Part shown: one piece after another, positions 18,748 to 26,437 of the stretch
Numbering within the stretch: the first letter of the stretch is position 1
How the letters are laid out: each line of letters begins with the position of its first letter
From: Pseudomonas sp. R5(2019)
GTDB taxonomy: Bacteria; Pseudomonadota; Gammaproteobacteria; Pseudomonadales; Pseudomonadaceae
Assembly: GCF_009905435.1 (NCBI RefSeq)
Contig: NZ_JAAAMT010000004.1
Coordinates: 1-64,000 of the forward strand
Reading direction: 5' to 3'
DNA length: 64,000 nt
Translations under genes and position numbers: made by a program
The notes under the pieces: model-generated
The model's database searches: none
What the model saw: only the letters and a program-made list of their open reading frames with translations
What the model was told of the DNA's origin: nothing

Positions 18748-19427
18748 TGAGGTTATATGGGGTACCGATACTGGTAGCAATTACCCTGCTGGGTTGCGAT
18801 ACGGGTCAAGCTTTGGTGGCAGCCGGACGCGATTGCACGATCATTGTATCGGCATTGGAGCGGCTGGCATGTTTTGATTCCACAGCAGGTACTCCACCGA
18901 CACCACAAGCCGCAGCCTCAGTACCGGCTGAAGTATCGCCTGCACGTGCAAGCGTGCCGGATATTGTCTCGCTGGTCCGCCGTAATGAATCCGGGCGACA
19001 GCCGGAACAGACGAGCATGCTGTTGCTGCGTACTGACGACGCCTTGCCGGGGCAGTCGCAGGTGGTGATTTCCGCTCCAGCGCTTGATGGCCCGGAACCG
19101 CGTACGTACTTAGCCATCAGTTGCTTGCAGAATATCTCGCGACTGCAGTTGTTGACCGCTCAACCGGTGACGGTGAACCGAGCCAACATCCGGTTGCTGT
19201 TGGATGGTCGCCCGCTCTCTGCCAGCCGTCCCTGGCAGGTGCTGGAAGTCGGCACCGTGACGGATGGTGGCCGAGGCCTGGTCGCTATCGAACAGCTGCG
19301 CCACCTGACCCGACCCGGCCAGCTTCTGAAGGTGGAAAGTGATCACGCACCCTTCGATGGGCTGGAGTTCGATGCAGGCGCGCTGCACGAGCGGATGAAC
19401 CAGCAGCGGGAGGCCTGTCATTGGTGA
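18747..19427 (+). CDS. vasI: T6SS accessory protein VasI/TagO family
   Basis: A 226-residue protein of the VCA0118 (VasI, also called TagO) family. It has an N-terminal hydrophobic signal with a possible lipobox (ITLLGC). The family-typical CTxIxSALERLACFD follows near residues 25-42, and a C-terminal domain contains YLAISCLQNISRLQLL and SRPWQVLEVGTVTDGGRG. Its exact role is not well defined; it is usually treated as a periplasmic accessory. The start ATG overlaps the vasH stop (TGATG), and the end overlaps tssA, giving the order vasH-vasI-tssA-tssM exactly as in V. cholerae. Confidence 0.82.
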   Translation: MRLYGVPILVAITLLGCDTGQALVAAGRDCTIIVSALERLACFDSTAGTPPTPQAAASVPAEVSPARASVPDIVSLVRRNESGRQPEQTSMLLLRTDDALPGQSQVVISAPALDGPEPRTYLAISCLQNISRLQLLTAQPVTVNRANIRLLLDGRPLSASRPWQVLEVGTVTDGGRGLVAIEQLRHLTRPGQLLKVESDHAPFDGLEFDAGALHERMNQQREACHW

Positions 19428-20851
19428 ATCCACTTCCCCCGCTTGATATCGATGCGTTGTTGTTCCCTGTTGACGTCCAGCAACCTGCAGGTGTCTTCGA
19501 TGAGGAAGATAACGTATTCCAAGGCATCGACAGCGAAATGATGAAACTAGGCAGTCTGCAGGAGCCCCGAATCGATTGGGGCTACGTGGATGAAGCCGCT
19601 TGCCGATACCTGACCACTCGATGCAAGCATTTTCGCATTGCGGCCCACTTGTCGACGGCGCGCATGCGCGCCCGAGGTTGGCGCGGCTGGGCCGAAGCGG
19701 CCGGTGTACTGGCCGGCATGGCGAGTCGCTATTGGGAGACCGGATTCCCCAAGCCAGGCGCCTCAGGCCTGGTGGCCAAGAGACGCCTTATGGCGCTGCT
19801 ATTCGAGCGACTGGGTGAAGCCCTGACGACACTCGATGCCAAGAGTTTTGGCGAGGAGTATTACAAGGCGGGCCAGCAAGCGCTCGATCAACTGCAAAGT
19901 ATTGCGGCCCAAGTGAAGCTTGATGCATCAGCACTCACACGGCTCGAAGGTCAATTGCGACTGGCGGCCGAAGCTACGCGCGCGCCCGAACTGGTGGAAG
20001 CGCAGCTGGATATTCCATCACCCACGCCGGTGATAACCGAAGCATTTTTTACGTCCGCCAACCTTGCCTCGGGTAACGAGCGCGAGAGTCGGCGCTCTCT
20101 ATTGGCCATTGCCGAGATCATCAACCAGCAGGATGCATACGATCCAACCGGCTACCTGCTGCGACGCTTTGCCCTTTGGGCGCATCTGAGCGCTGCACCC
20201 TCGCCAGGCAAGGATTTGCGCACGGAATTGATGGCGGTTTCCGCTGATACCGCGGATGCCTATGGGGATGCAATGAATACCAATGCCGTCGACCCGGTGT
20301 TGCTTCAGCGGGTCGAAAAAAGTGCAACGTCGTCCCCTTACTGGCTGCGCGGCAGCTATCTGGCCGCCGGTATTGCCCGTCGTCTGGAAATGCAAAGTGT
20401 GGCCGAAGCCATCCGCCAGGCGACCGAGCGATTTGTCACGCGCTTGCCCGCACTGGTCAAGTTGCAGTTTGCAGACGGGCGCCCTTTCGTCGATGGCGAA
20501 ACGCATGCCTGGATCATCGGCGGCGATAGCGGTGCCGCTCCTCCAGGCGCCAGTCAGGAGTACCCCACATTACGTGAGGAGCTGCGCGGTCTGCTGGAGA
20601 TGGCAGGAGTGGAATCGATGCTCCGTCGACTCGAAGCAATTCAACTGGAGTCCTCTCATCCGCGCCATTGTTGCTACGTGATGACCATCGCTGCCGAGCT
20701 GCTTGCTGCACGAGGATTGAGTTGGCTGGCCGATGGCTTGTTCTTCCGTGCTCATGTCGCCATGCAAGGAGCATCGGTGCCCGAATGGGAGCCAGATCTC
20801 TTCACTCTCCTTGAACGGCACATGCCTGCCGCAACGGGACACAAGGATTAA
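19424..20851 (+). CDS. tssA: T6SS protein TssA (VasJ type)
   Basis: A 475-residue TssA with the N-terminal ImpA domain (PLPPLDIDALLFPVDVQQPAGVF, then the ARGWRGWAEAAGVLAGM and YWETGFPKP features). Its C-terminal half is of the VCA0119 kind. TssA proteins cap the growing tube/sheath or sit at the baseplate. The start is either GTG 19424 or TTG 19421, both just after a GGGAGG ribosome site; neither is ATG. The first codons overlap the end of vasI. tssM follows after 15 nt. Confidence 0.88.
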   Translation: MNPLPPLDIDALLFPVDVQQPAGVFDEEDNVFQGIDSEMMKLGSLQEPRIDWGYVDEAACRYLTTRCKHFRIAAHLSTARMRARGWRGWAEAAGVLAGMASRYWETGFPKPGASGLVAKRRLMALLFERLGEALTTLDAKSFGEEYYKAGQQALDQLQSIAAQVKLDASALTRLEGQLRLAAEATRAPELVEAQLDIPSPTPVITEAFFTSANLASGNERESRRSLLAIAEIINQQDAYDPTGYLLRRFALWAHLSAAPSPGKDLRTELMAVSADTADAYGDAMNTNAVDPVLLQRVEKSATSSPYWLRGSYLAAGIARRLEMQSVAEAIRQATERFVTRLPALVKLQFADGRPFVDGETHAWIIGGDSGAAPPGASQEYPTLREELRGLLEMAGVESMLRRLEAIQLESSHPRHCCYVMTIAAELLAARGLSWLADGLFFRAHVAMQGASVPEWEPDLFTLLERHMPAATGHKD

Positions 20852-20866
20852 GTCAGGAGAATTGTC

Positions 20867-23800
20867 ATGAAGAAAATCTGGTCAGCTCTGCAACCCTATA
20901 TGCAGCCGGTGTCGCGCTGGGCTCGACAGGGGGCACCACTGGCTTCGCTGATGATCCTGCTGATTGCGCTGGCGGGTATCTGGTGGTTGGGGCCGAGTTC
21001 GATCTGGGACGCCACGCCTTTGGGCAGCCTGGCAGCACGTGTACTGGCGACCGTTGCAGTCCTTCTTGTTCCGTTGTTGGGGTGGGTCTTGCAGCTTCGC
21101 AAGCGCAACCAGGCCCTGGAAGCAGAGCGTAACCGGGACGAAGAGAAGCGAATAGATCCTTGCCTGCGCTACGTGCAGGCTCAAGGGCGCGACTTGGACG
21201 GCAGCTTGAATATCCTGCAGTCCAACCTCAAGGGACGTAATGCGTTATACCAACTCCCTTGGTATTTGGTATTGGGACAGGAAAACGCGGGAAAGACCAG
21301 TTTCGTCAATCGTTCCAGCCAGAGTTTCTCACTGACGGGGGAAGTCAGGGCGGGCAGCCGACGCCGGCAGGAGGACCCCGACAGAATTTACACAATTGAC
21401 TGGTGGATGGGGGACCAGGCGGTACTGATTGACCCGCCCGGTGAACTGATCAGTCAGCCTCGCAAACAGCCTCAGCCCGGACCGCCAGCTATAGAGGTTG
21501 AGTCCGATGGAGTAGAACCGGATGTTGCCCAAGTGCCACCCCAGGCTGCAGCCTTGCCGGATGATCTGCATGCGCGTCTGTGGGACAGCTTCGTCGGATG
21601 GCTAGGGCGCAATCGGAGTCGCCGACCGCTCAATGGGGTCGTGCTGATGGTCAGTCTGGAGATGATGCTGAACCAAAAGGCGAGCGATCGCAAGGCACTG
21701 GCCGCCGTGCTGCGTGCCCGACTGGCCGAACTGAGCAGGCAGCTCGGAACCCGTCCGCCGTTGTATGTGGTACTTAGCAAATTTGACCTGCTTGAAGGGT
21801 TCGAGATGTTGTTTGCACGCCTACCTAAATCGGTCAGGGAAGACGTCTTCGGCTTTACCTTCACCCTCGATTCGGTGCAGAACTACGATGCTTGGCTGAA
21901 GGAGCTGGGGGCGGGTTACGACGTATTCCTCGGCCGTATGAATGAGCAGGTGTTTGATGCGCTCGCCGAAGTCAATGAATTGGAGCAGCGCGAGGCACTC
22001 TACTCGCTGGTTCGCCAACTGACTGGCATAAGACCTCTGCTGTTGGAGTTTCTCGCGCAAGTGATGGGTAGCGACCGTTACCTTACTCCGGCGCTGCCGC
22101 GGGGGGTGTTCTTTTCTTCTGTTTACCAGCAGGGAGTGCTGGCCAACGCCTTTGTGGCCTCTGCCTCGCAGAGATATGAAATTCGCGAGTCGGTGCCATC
22201 AATGCACCCCAGCGGAAGAGCGATGGTGTATTTCGCACAGCAGTTGTTCCAGCGCGTTATTTATCCCGAGTCAGGCCTGGCGGGGGACAACCCAAAGGTG
22301 TTGGCCGACAAGAAGTCCGCCCTTGCCGTGCGTTTTGGCATTGCTTCACTGGGGAGCCTGCTGTTGATCGGCGGCTTTTATCACTTTTATTCGCTGAACC
22401 GCGACAAGGCAATGAGCGTCATGGAGCGCAGCCGCGCTTACAGTGCGCATGCCATCGATGGCAAGCTTGATCCGACCGGGCGCAACCTGCTGCAACCGTT
22501 GGACCAGATCAGCAGCGCAGTGTCCGTTTATGGAGATTATCGGAACGCCTGGCCGGTGCTGGCTGACTTGGGCCTTTATCAGGGGCGTGCGATCGGCCCC
22601 AAGGTTGACCAAGCCTATCTGACGTTGTTGTCCCAGCGCTTCCTGCCAGCGCTGGCCAGTGGCGTGATGGTAAATCTGGACGGCGTCGATGCCGACAGCG
22701 ATGCGCAACTCGCAGCGCTGCGCGTCTACCGCATGATCGAAGATCGACCAAGCCGTCGAGCTCCCGTGGTGGAGCGTTGGATGGCCGATCATTGGCAAGT
22801 TGCCTTTCCCGGCGAAGACCAGGTGCAGCGTGCGTTGATGGGCCATCTGGAATACGCCATGAAATATGCCGACACTCGCCTGCCGCAGTATCAGACTCGA
22901 GTAGCTGCCGTTCAACGCGAGCTAAGCCAGATCCCGTTACCGCAACGTATTTACATGTCCATGCGCCGCCAGGCGGGTGAGTCACTTCGTGCCCCGCTGG
23001 ACCTGCGCAACGTCATCGGCCCAGCCTTCGAGATCGTCTATGCGCCTGGCAATGCGGTCAAAGACGAGGAGGGGCGGGCCGCAATCAACGGTCGCATAGA
23101 TACTTTGTTGACGGCCAAAGGTTATCGAGACTATTTCGCGCCGCACAGCCTGGACTTGGCCGAACTGGCAATGATCGACCAATGGGCCTTGGGTGAGCGT
23201 CGCACCATCGACTACTCGCAGGAGGATAAGCGTGCGCTCGCCGACCGCATACGCGCCCTCTACAACCGTGACTACATTGATACCTGGCAGCGCAACCTCA
23301 ATCAACTGCATGTGCGCGACTTCCAGGACATCGCTCAAGCGGTCAATGTGCTCGGTAGCGTGACCAGCCCAGCGGCACCTCTGCAACGCCTGGTGGAAAC
23401 AGTACGCGACAATAGTGAGTTCATCCCCGCTTCAATATTCGTCGGCAACGAAAGGGCAGTCGATCAGGCATCGCCGCTAGCGACCAAGGTCGCTGGCTCC
23501 GGCGAAGCCCAAGAGCTTTCGCATGTCATGGGCATTACCCGGGCATTTGCTCCCATCAGCCAATTGCTGGAAGTCAGCGGTGAGCGTCCGTCTTACCTGG
23601 ATGAAACCATGCAGGCTATCGGCAGTGTTCAGGATAAAGTGCGCACGGTTCACGACAGTCCTGATCGCGGCAAAGCTGCGCTGACCGTGGTAGTGGACCG
23701 CTTCAGCCTTAAAGGCCCGGATCCCATCAGCAATCTGCAGCGGATTGCTTCAGGTCTGCCCGAACCTCTGAACCACCAGGTCAGCAAGCTGGCCAACGAG

Positions 23801-24583
23801 TCCTCACGGGTCATTCTGGTGGAGGCGCTGCGAGAGTTGGAGCGGCGTTGGGAGATCGACGTATATCGCTTCTACCGTGAGCGGCTGGCGAGTCGCTACC
23901 CGTTTAACCCAGCCAGTCGCACCGAGGTGGCGCTTGACGATTTCACTGCTTTCTTTGGGCCTGAAGGCCACCTGCAGCAGTTCCGGCAGAAGTATCTCAA
24001 CCTGTTCCTCGAAGACAATCTCGAAGCGCTTTATTCCGACCGTTTGGGTGGCTACCTTGTGCGTGCCGACGTGCTGACCCAACTGGAAGCGGCGGAGAAA
24101 ATTCGCGATGCTTTCTTCAATAGTCGCGGCATGCTCGGGGTACAGCTTTTCGTCGAACCGCTGGGGTTGGCGCCGAATAAACGCAGCAGTTCCTTCAGTG
24201 TTGAAGGACAACTCGTTACCTACAACCACGGTCCCAGCACCAGCACGGCGCTCATCTGGCCCAACACTCTGGCTGCCAGCAATGAAAGCCGGGTCACACT
24301 GGTCAATGCTGGCGGCAACAGTAGCGGTCTGGTCTACCGGGGGCCTTGGTCTCTCTATCGCCTGCTGAGCCAGGCGCGATTGAACGGTGCCACCAGCACG
24401 AGTGTGGATATCAGCTTCTCTGCGTCGGATGGCGGTATGCGCTATCGCATCAGTACCGAGAAGGCCAACAATCCTTTCACACAGCCATTATTCAAAGGCT
24501 TTGCGTTGCCCCGCACGCTTCTGCAAGACGGACTGCGCAACAGTGCCTTGATAACAGAGCCGAGCAATAGCAGAGCGGGGTAG
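20867..24583 (+). CDS. tssM: T6SS membrane-complex protein TssM (IcmF/VasK)
   Basis: A 1238-residue TssM, the inner-membrane core that spans the periplasm and binds TssJ. Two membrane helices lie near residues 25-42 and 52-77, and a third near 486-512. The cytoplasmic domain between them holds a P-loop GQENAGKTS (near 136-143) and a DPPG motif, so this is the NTPase-type TssM. The C-terminal periplasmic region ends in the ImcF-related TssJ-binding beta domain (GPWSLYRLLSQARLN, then FTQPLFKGFALPRTL). AGGAG precedes ATG 20867. Last gene of its operon; a hairpin terminator follows. Confidence 0.95.
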   Translation: MKKIWSALQPYMQPVSRWARQGAPLASLMILLIALAGIWWLGPSSIWDATPLGSLAARVLATVAVLLVPLLGWVLQLRKRNQALEAERNRDEEKRIDPCLRYVQAQGRDLDGSLNILQSNLKGRNALYQLPWYLVLGQENAGKTSFVNRSSQSFSLTGEVRAGSRRRQEDPDRIYTIDWWMGDQAVLIDPPGELISQPRKQPQPGPPAIEVESDGVEPDVAQVPPQAAALPDDLHARLWDSFVGWLGRNRSRRPLNGVVLMVSLEMMLNQKASDRKALAAVLRARLAELSRQLGTRPPLYVVLSKFDLLEGFEMLFARLPKSVREDVFGFTFTLDSVQNYDAWLKELGAGYDVFLGRMNEQVFDALAEVNELEQREALYSLVRQLTGIRPLLLEFLAQVMGSDRYLTPALPRGVFFSSVYQQGVLANAFVASASQRYEIRESVPSMHPSGRAMVYFAQQLFQRVIYPESGLAGDNPKVLADKKSALAVRFGIASLGSLLLIGGFYHFYSLNRDKAMSVMERSRAYSAHAIDGKLDPTGRNLLQPLDQISSAVSVYGDYRNAWPVLADLGLYQGRAIGPKVDQAYLTLLSQRFLPALASGVMVNLDGVDADSDAQLAALRVYRMIEDRPSRRAPVVERWMADHWQVAFPGEDQVQRALMGHLEYAMKYADTRLPQYQTRVAAVQRELSQIPLPQRIYMSMRRQAGESLRAPLDLRNVIGPAFEIVYAPGNAVKDEEGRAAINGRIDTLLTAKGYRDYFAPHSLDLAELAMIDQWALGERRTIDYSQEDKRALADRIRALYNRDYIDTWQRNLNQLHVRDFQDIAQAVNVLGSVTSPAAPLQRLVETVRDNSEFIPASIFVGNERAVDQASPLATKVAGSGEAQELSHVMGITRAFAPISQLLEVSGERPSYLDETMQAIGSVQDKVRTVHDSPDRGKAALTVVVDRFSLKGPDPISNLQRIASGLPEPLNHQVSKLANESSRVILVEALRELERRWEIDVYRFYRERLASRYPFNPASRTEVALDDFTAFFGPEGHLQQFRQKYLNLFLEDNLEALYSDRLGGYLVRADVLTQLEAAEKIRDAFFNSRGMLGVQLFVEPLGLAPNKRSSSFSVEGQLVTYNHGPSTSTALIWPNTLAASNESRVTLVNAGGNSSGLVYRGPWSLYRLLSQARLNGATSTSVDISFSASDGGMRYRISTEKANNPFTQPLFKGFALPRTLLQDGLRNSALITEPSNSRAG

Positions 24584-24626
24584 GGCGCAGGAATCGGCCA
24601 TAGCTGAATTGCAAGGTAATTTCAGA

Positions 24627-24661
24627 AGCGCATAGCCTTCAAGACTATGCGCTATTTTTTT
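24627..24661 (+). terminator. Rho-independent terminator after tssM
   Basis: A perfect 9-bp stem (24627-24635 with 24645-24653, AGCGCATAG against CTATGCGCT) and a 9-nt loop are followed by a run of T. It lies between the convergent tssM and hcp genes. Confidence 0.85.
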
Positions 24662-24720
24662 ACGCGAAATTCACATCACCAGGCTCGGCAGAAGCTGCCG
24701 AACCTGGTAGTTGACCTGAC

Positions 24721-25239
24721 TCAGGCCTCTTGCGGTTTACGCCAGTCGTCGGAGGCTTCCGTACCGGAAATGTTGTGCGTCCAAGTGATCTTGCGGTATG
24801 CCATGGAGACTTTGATCAGTTGGGTGTACCCCTCTTTGCTCGGGTCTTGTGCGTGTGGCAAATGAGTGTGTATCTGCACGATGGTGGCGTCTTCCAGCTT
24901 GGTGGTGAAAAAGTGTTCCTGCTTGCCCTCGGTGGAAGTGCGGTACCACTTGACTTCCACTTCAGTCAGCATCTCGCCAGTGGCTAGAGCTCCATACAGC
25001 AGAGGAGTTGCCTTATTTAGCGCAGCGGTAAAGGAAAACGGCTTGTGAACGCGCTGACCTGAAGGCTGGCCGCTCTGTGGGTCGGTTGGGGTGGCGATGA
25101 GGTGGTCAATCTCCTGTACCAGGATTTGGTCTTCATGACCTTCGACGTAGATATTGCCGACGGAGTCGGCGGTGAAGGCGTCCTTGGTGATATGGCCCTG
25201 GGTTTTACCTGTGATGCTGATATAGGCGGGAGTTGACAT
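24721..25239 (-). CDS. hcp: T6SS tube protein Hcp (TssD)
   Basis: A 172-residue Hcp, whose hexameric rings stack into the tube fired by the system. Family features are AYISITGKTQGHITKDAF, the HxDQILVQEIDH segment, HKPFSFTAALNKATPLLYGAL, and the ending GYTQLIKVSMAYRKITWTHN. The gene stands alone, convergent with the tssM operon and away from tssBC. It has its own sigma-54 promoter about 75-90 nt upstream, giving a leader of roughly 60 nt. The ribosome site (AAGAGA) is modest. Confidence 0.96.
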   Translation of the reverse strand: MSTPAYISITGKTQGHITKDAFTADSVGNIYVEGHEDQILVQEIDHLIATPTDPQSGQPSGQRVHKPFSFTAALNKATPLLYGALATGEMLTEVEVKWYRTSTEGKQEHFFTTKLEDATIVQIHTHLPHAQDPSKEGYTQLIKVSMAYRKITWTHNISGTEASDDWRKPQEA

Positions 25240-25313
25240 CGATAGTTATCTCTTGGTTGCTGATCAAAAAGGCCAAACCGGCCGTGTTGTCACTTGATGA
25301 CCCTCGCTATATC

Positions 25314-25328
25314 GCAATCGCTGTGCCA
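25314..25328 (-). promoter_or_regulatory. Sigma-54 (-24/-12) promoter of hcp
   Basis: On the minus strand the sequence reads TGGCACAGCGATTGC, a full match to TGGCAC-N5-TTGC with the required 10 bases between the GG and GC elements. The predicted start is near 25302. The spacing to the hcp ATG is sensible, and the cluster encodes a VasH-like sigma-54 activator. Confidence 0.88.
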
Positions 25329-25498
25329 GCCTTCGAGTTGTTGTTTATTTTCCTTATAAATCAAAATCTTATGTGATCTTGCGTGTGCATCCTCAGAAGC
25401 TGCAATCCGGTCAAACGCTTAAAATCGTTTTTTAAAGGTGTATATCGGGCCAACTTTGGCTCGATCTCGCATAAGTTATTGAAATTAAAGTAATAAAA

Positions 25499-25535
25499 TC
25501 GGGTCATTTTTGTCCCGCTCGGGTCATTTCTGGCC
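25499..25535. repeat. Two 17-bp direct repeats, period 20 bp
   Basis: TCGGGTCATTTTTGTCC (25499-25515) and TCGGGTCATTTCTGGCC (25519-25535) differ at two positions and are 20 bp apart. A poorer third copy (TCGGGCCAACTTTGGC) lies at 25445-25460. They could be protein-binding sites, or the remnant end of an IS21-type element, which carries multiple such repeats. No transposase is present. Confidence 0.6.
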
Positions 25536-25645
25536 TGATCGGAGAAGTGTTGTGTATCAACCCCCTGTCATTTCTGACAGTAGTCAACCACTCCAAAATG
25601 GCGCGACCATGCACTCCATCGCAACAACAGCGGGAGTCAACGGCC

Positions 25646-25903
25646 ATGGATAACGCCTGCCGGACACAGCTTGGCTTTTACAAGGTTGGCGAGTGCATCA
25701 CCGTCTACGGCCGCTTTGCTGCTGATGGACGAATGCTCGACTTTCGCTGCGGAAATTTGAAGAAAATTGACTGGAAGGGCGAGAGGGTGTTGTTGCGCAC
25801 GGATGATGACGAGCGAGTGGAACTCACGTTTTCGGCCATCTACCGGGTTTCGTCGAAAGTGCCAGATCCTATAGACGAGTACCGGTGGCTGGACTTCCTC
25901 TGA
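25646..25903 (+). CDS. Small hypothetical protein (85 aa)
   Basis: An 85-residue soluble protein that I do not recognise. It is predicted to be rich in beta strands (QLGFYKVGECITVYGRF, then RVLLRTDDDERVELTFSAIYRV) and acidic overall. ATG 25646 is chosen because GGGAG lies about 10 nt upstream. An open frame extends further upstream to 25547, but those residues look like untranslated sequence. It sits between the T6SS and the PA2817-family gene and is convergent with the latter. A role in secretion cannot be claimed. Confidence 0.55.
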   Translation: MDNACRTQLGFYKVGECITVYGRFAADGRMLDFRCGNLKKIDWKGERVLLRTDDDERVELTFSAIYRVSSKVPDPIDEYRWLDFL

Positions 25904-25909
25904 GGGGAG

Positions 25910-25932
25910 ACGTGCAGCAGGGGGCTGCACGT
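25910..25932. terminator. Hairpin between convergent genes
   Basis: A 9-bp perfect stem (ACGTGCAGC at 25910-25918 with GCTGCACGT at 25924-25932) and a 5-nt loop. There is no T-run on either side, so termination is only inferred from its place between two converging genes. Confidence 0.45.
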
Positions 25933-25948
25933 TAATGCTGCTTACGTA

Positions 25949-26359
25949 TCAGTGCTTGCTGTCTTCACCCGACAGGCTCAGCAACTGCTTTTCCTGGTTC
26001 CAGTCAAACGGCTCATCGTTCTCTTCGGCTTCAAACCGGCGCTCTTCCAGCGCCTGGTACAGCGCGATTTCTTCGTCGGGCATGTAGTGCAGGCAATCAC
26101 CGGCGAAGAACCACAGCAGGTCGCGTGGTACCAGGTGAGCGATTTGCGGGTAGCGGGTGATGACCTGGCAGATCAGGTCCTGGCCCAGGTACTGGCTTTC
26201 GATAGGCTCTACCGGCAGTTGGGCGCGCAGTTCGTCGAAACGCTCCAGAAACAGGGCATGACTTTCTTCCGGCACTTGCTCGGCTTCACCCAGGGCGACC
26301 AGGATGCTGCGTAGGTGGTCGAGCAGGATGAGCGTGTGGTCGAGTTGTGAATTGGCCAT
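25949..26359 (-). CDS. PA2817-family conserved protein
   Basis: A 136-residue acidic cytoplasmic protein, resembling the Pseudomonas-specific PA2817 family of unknown function. It is mostly helical, with an N-terminal DHTLILLDHLRSILVALGEAEQVPEE and the aromatic segment VPRDLLWFFAGDCLHYMPDEEIALYQALEE. I chose ATG 26359 (MANSQLDHT), which follows an AGGA-type ribosome site; the open frame could extend 16 codons. It lies about 80 nt downstream of fadE in the same direction, the arrangement seen in P. aeruginosa. Confidence 0.65.
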   Translation of the reverse strand: MANSQLDHTLILLDHLRSILVALGEAEQVPEESHALFLERFDELRAQLPVEPIESQYLGQDLICQVITRYPQIAHLVPRDLLWFFAGDCLHYMPDEEIALYQALEERRFEAEENDEPFDWNQEKQLLSLSGEDSKH

Positions 26360-26437
26360 GATGAAGGTCCTCTTGAGCGAAACGGGCGCGGGAGTATACG
26401 GCTCCACGCGCCCGATGTCTTGGCGATGCAGGTGTTG

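Larger units (their letters stand above)
25240..25645. promoter_or_regulatory. Upstream region of hcp and of the 85-aa orphan
   Basis: A 406-bp AT-rich region without a convincing gene. The left part holds the hcp leader and the sigma-54 promoter. The middle (about 25330-25480) would be the place for activator sites. The right part carries the TCGGGTCATTT direct repeats. An in-frame extension of the 85-aa orphan (25547 onward) crosses part of it but has no ribosome site. Confidence 0.5.
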
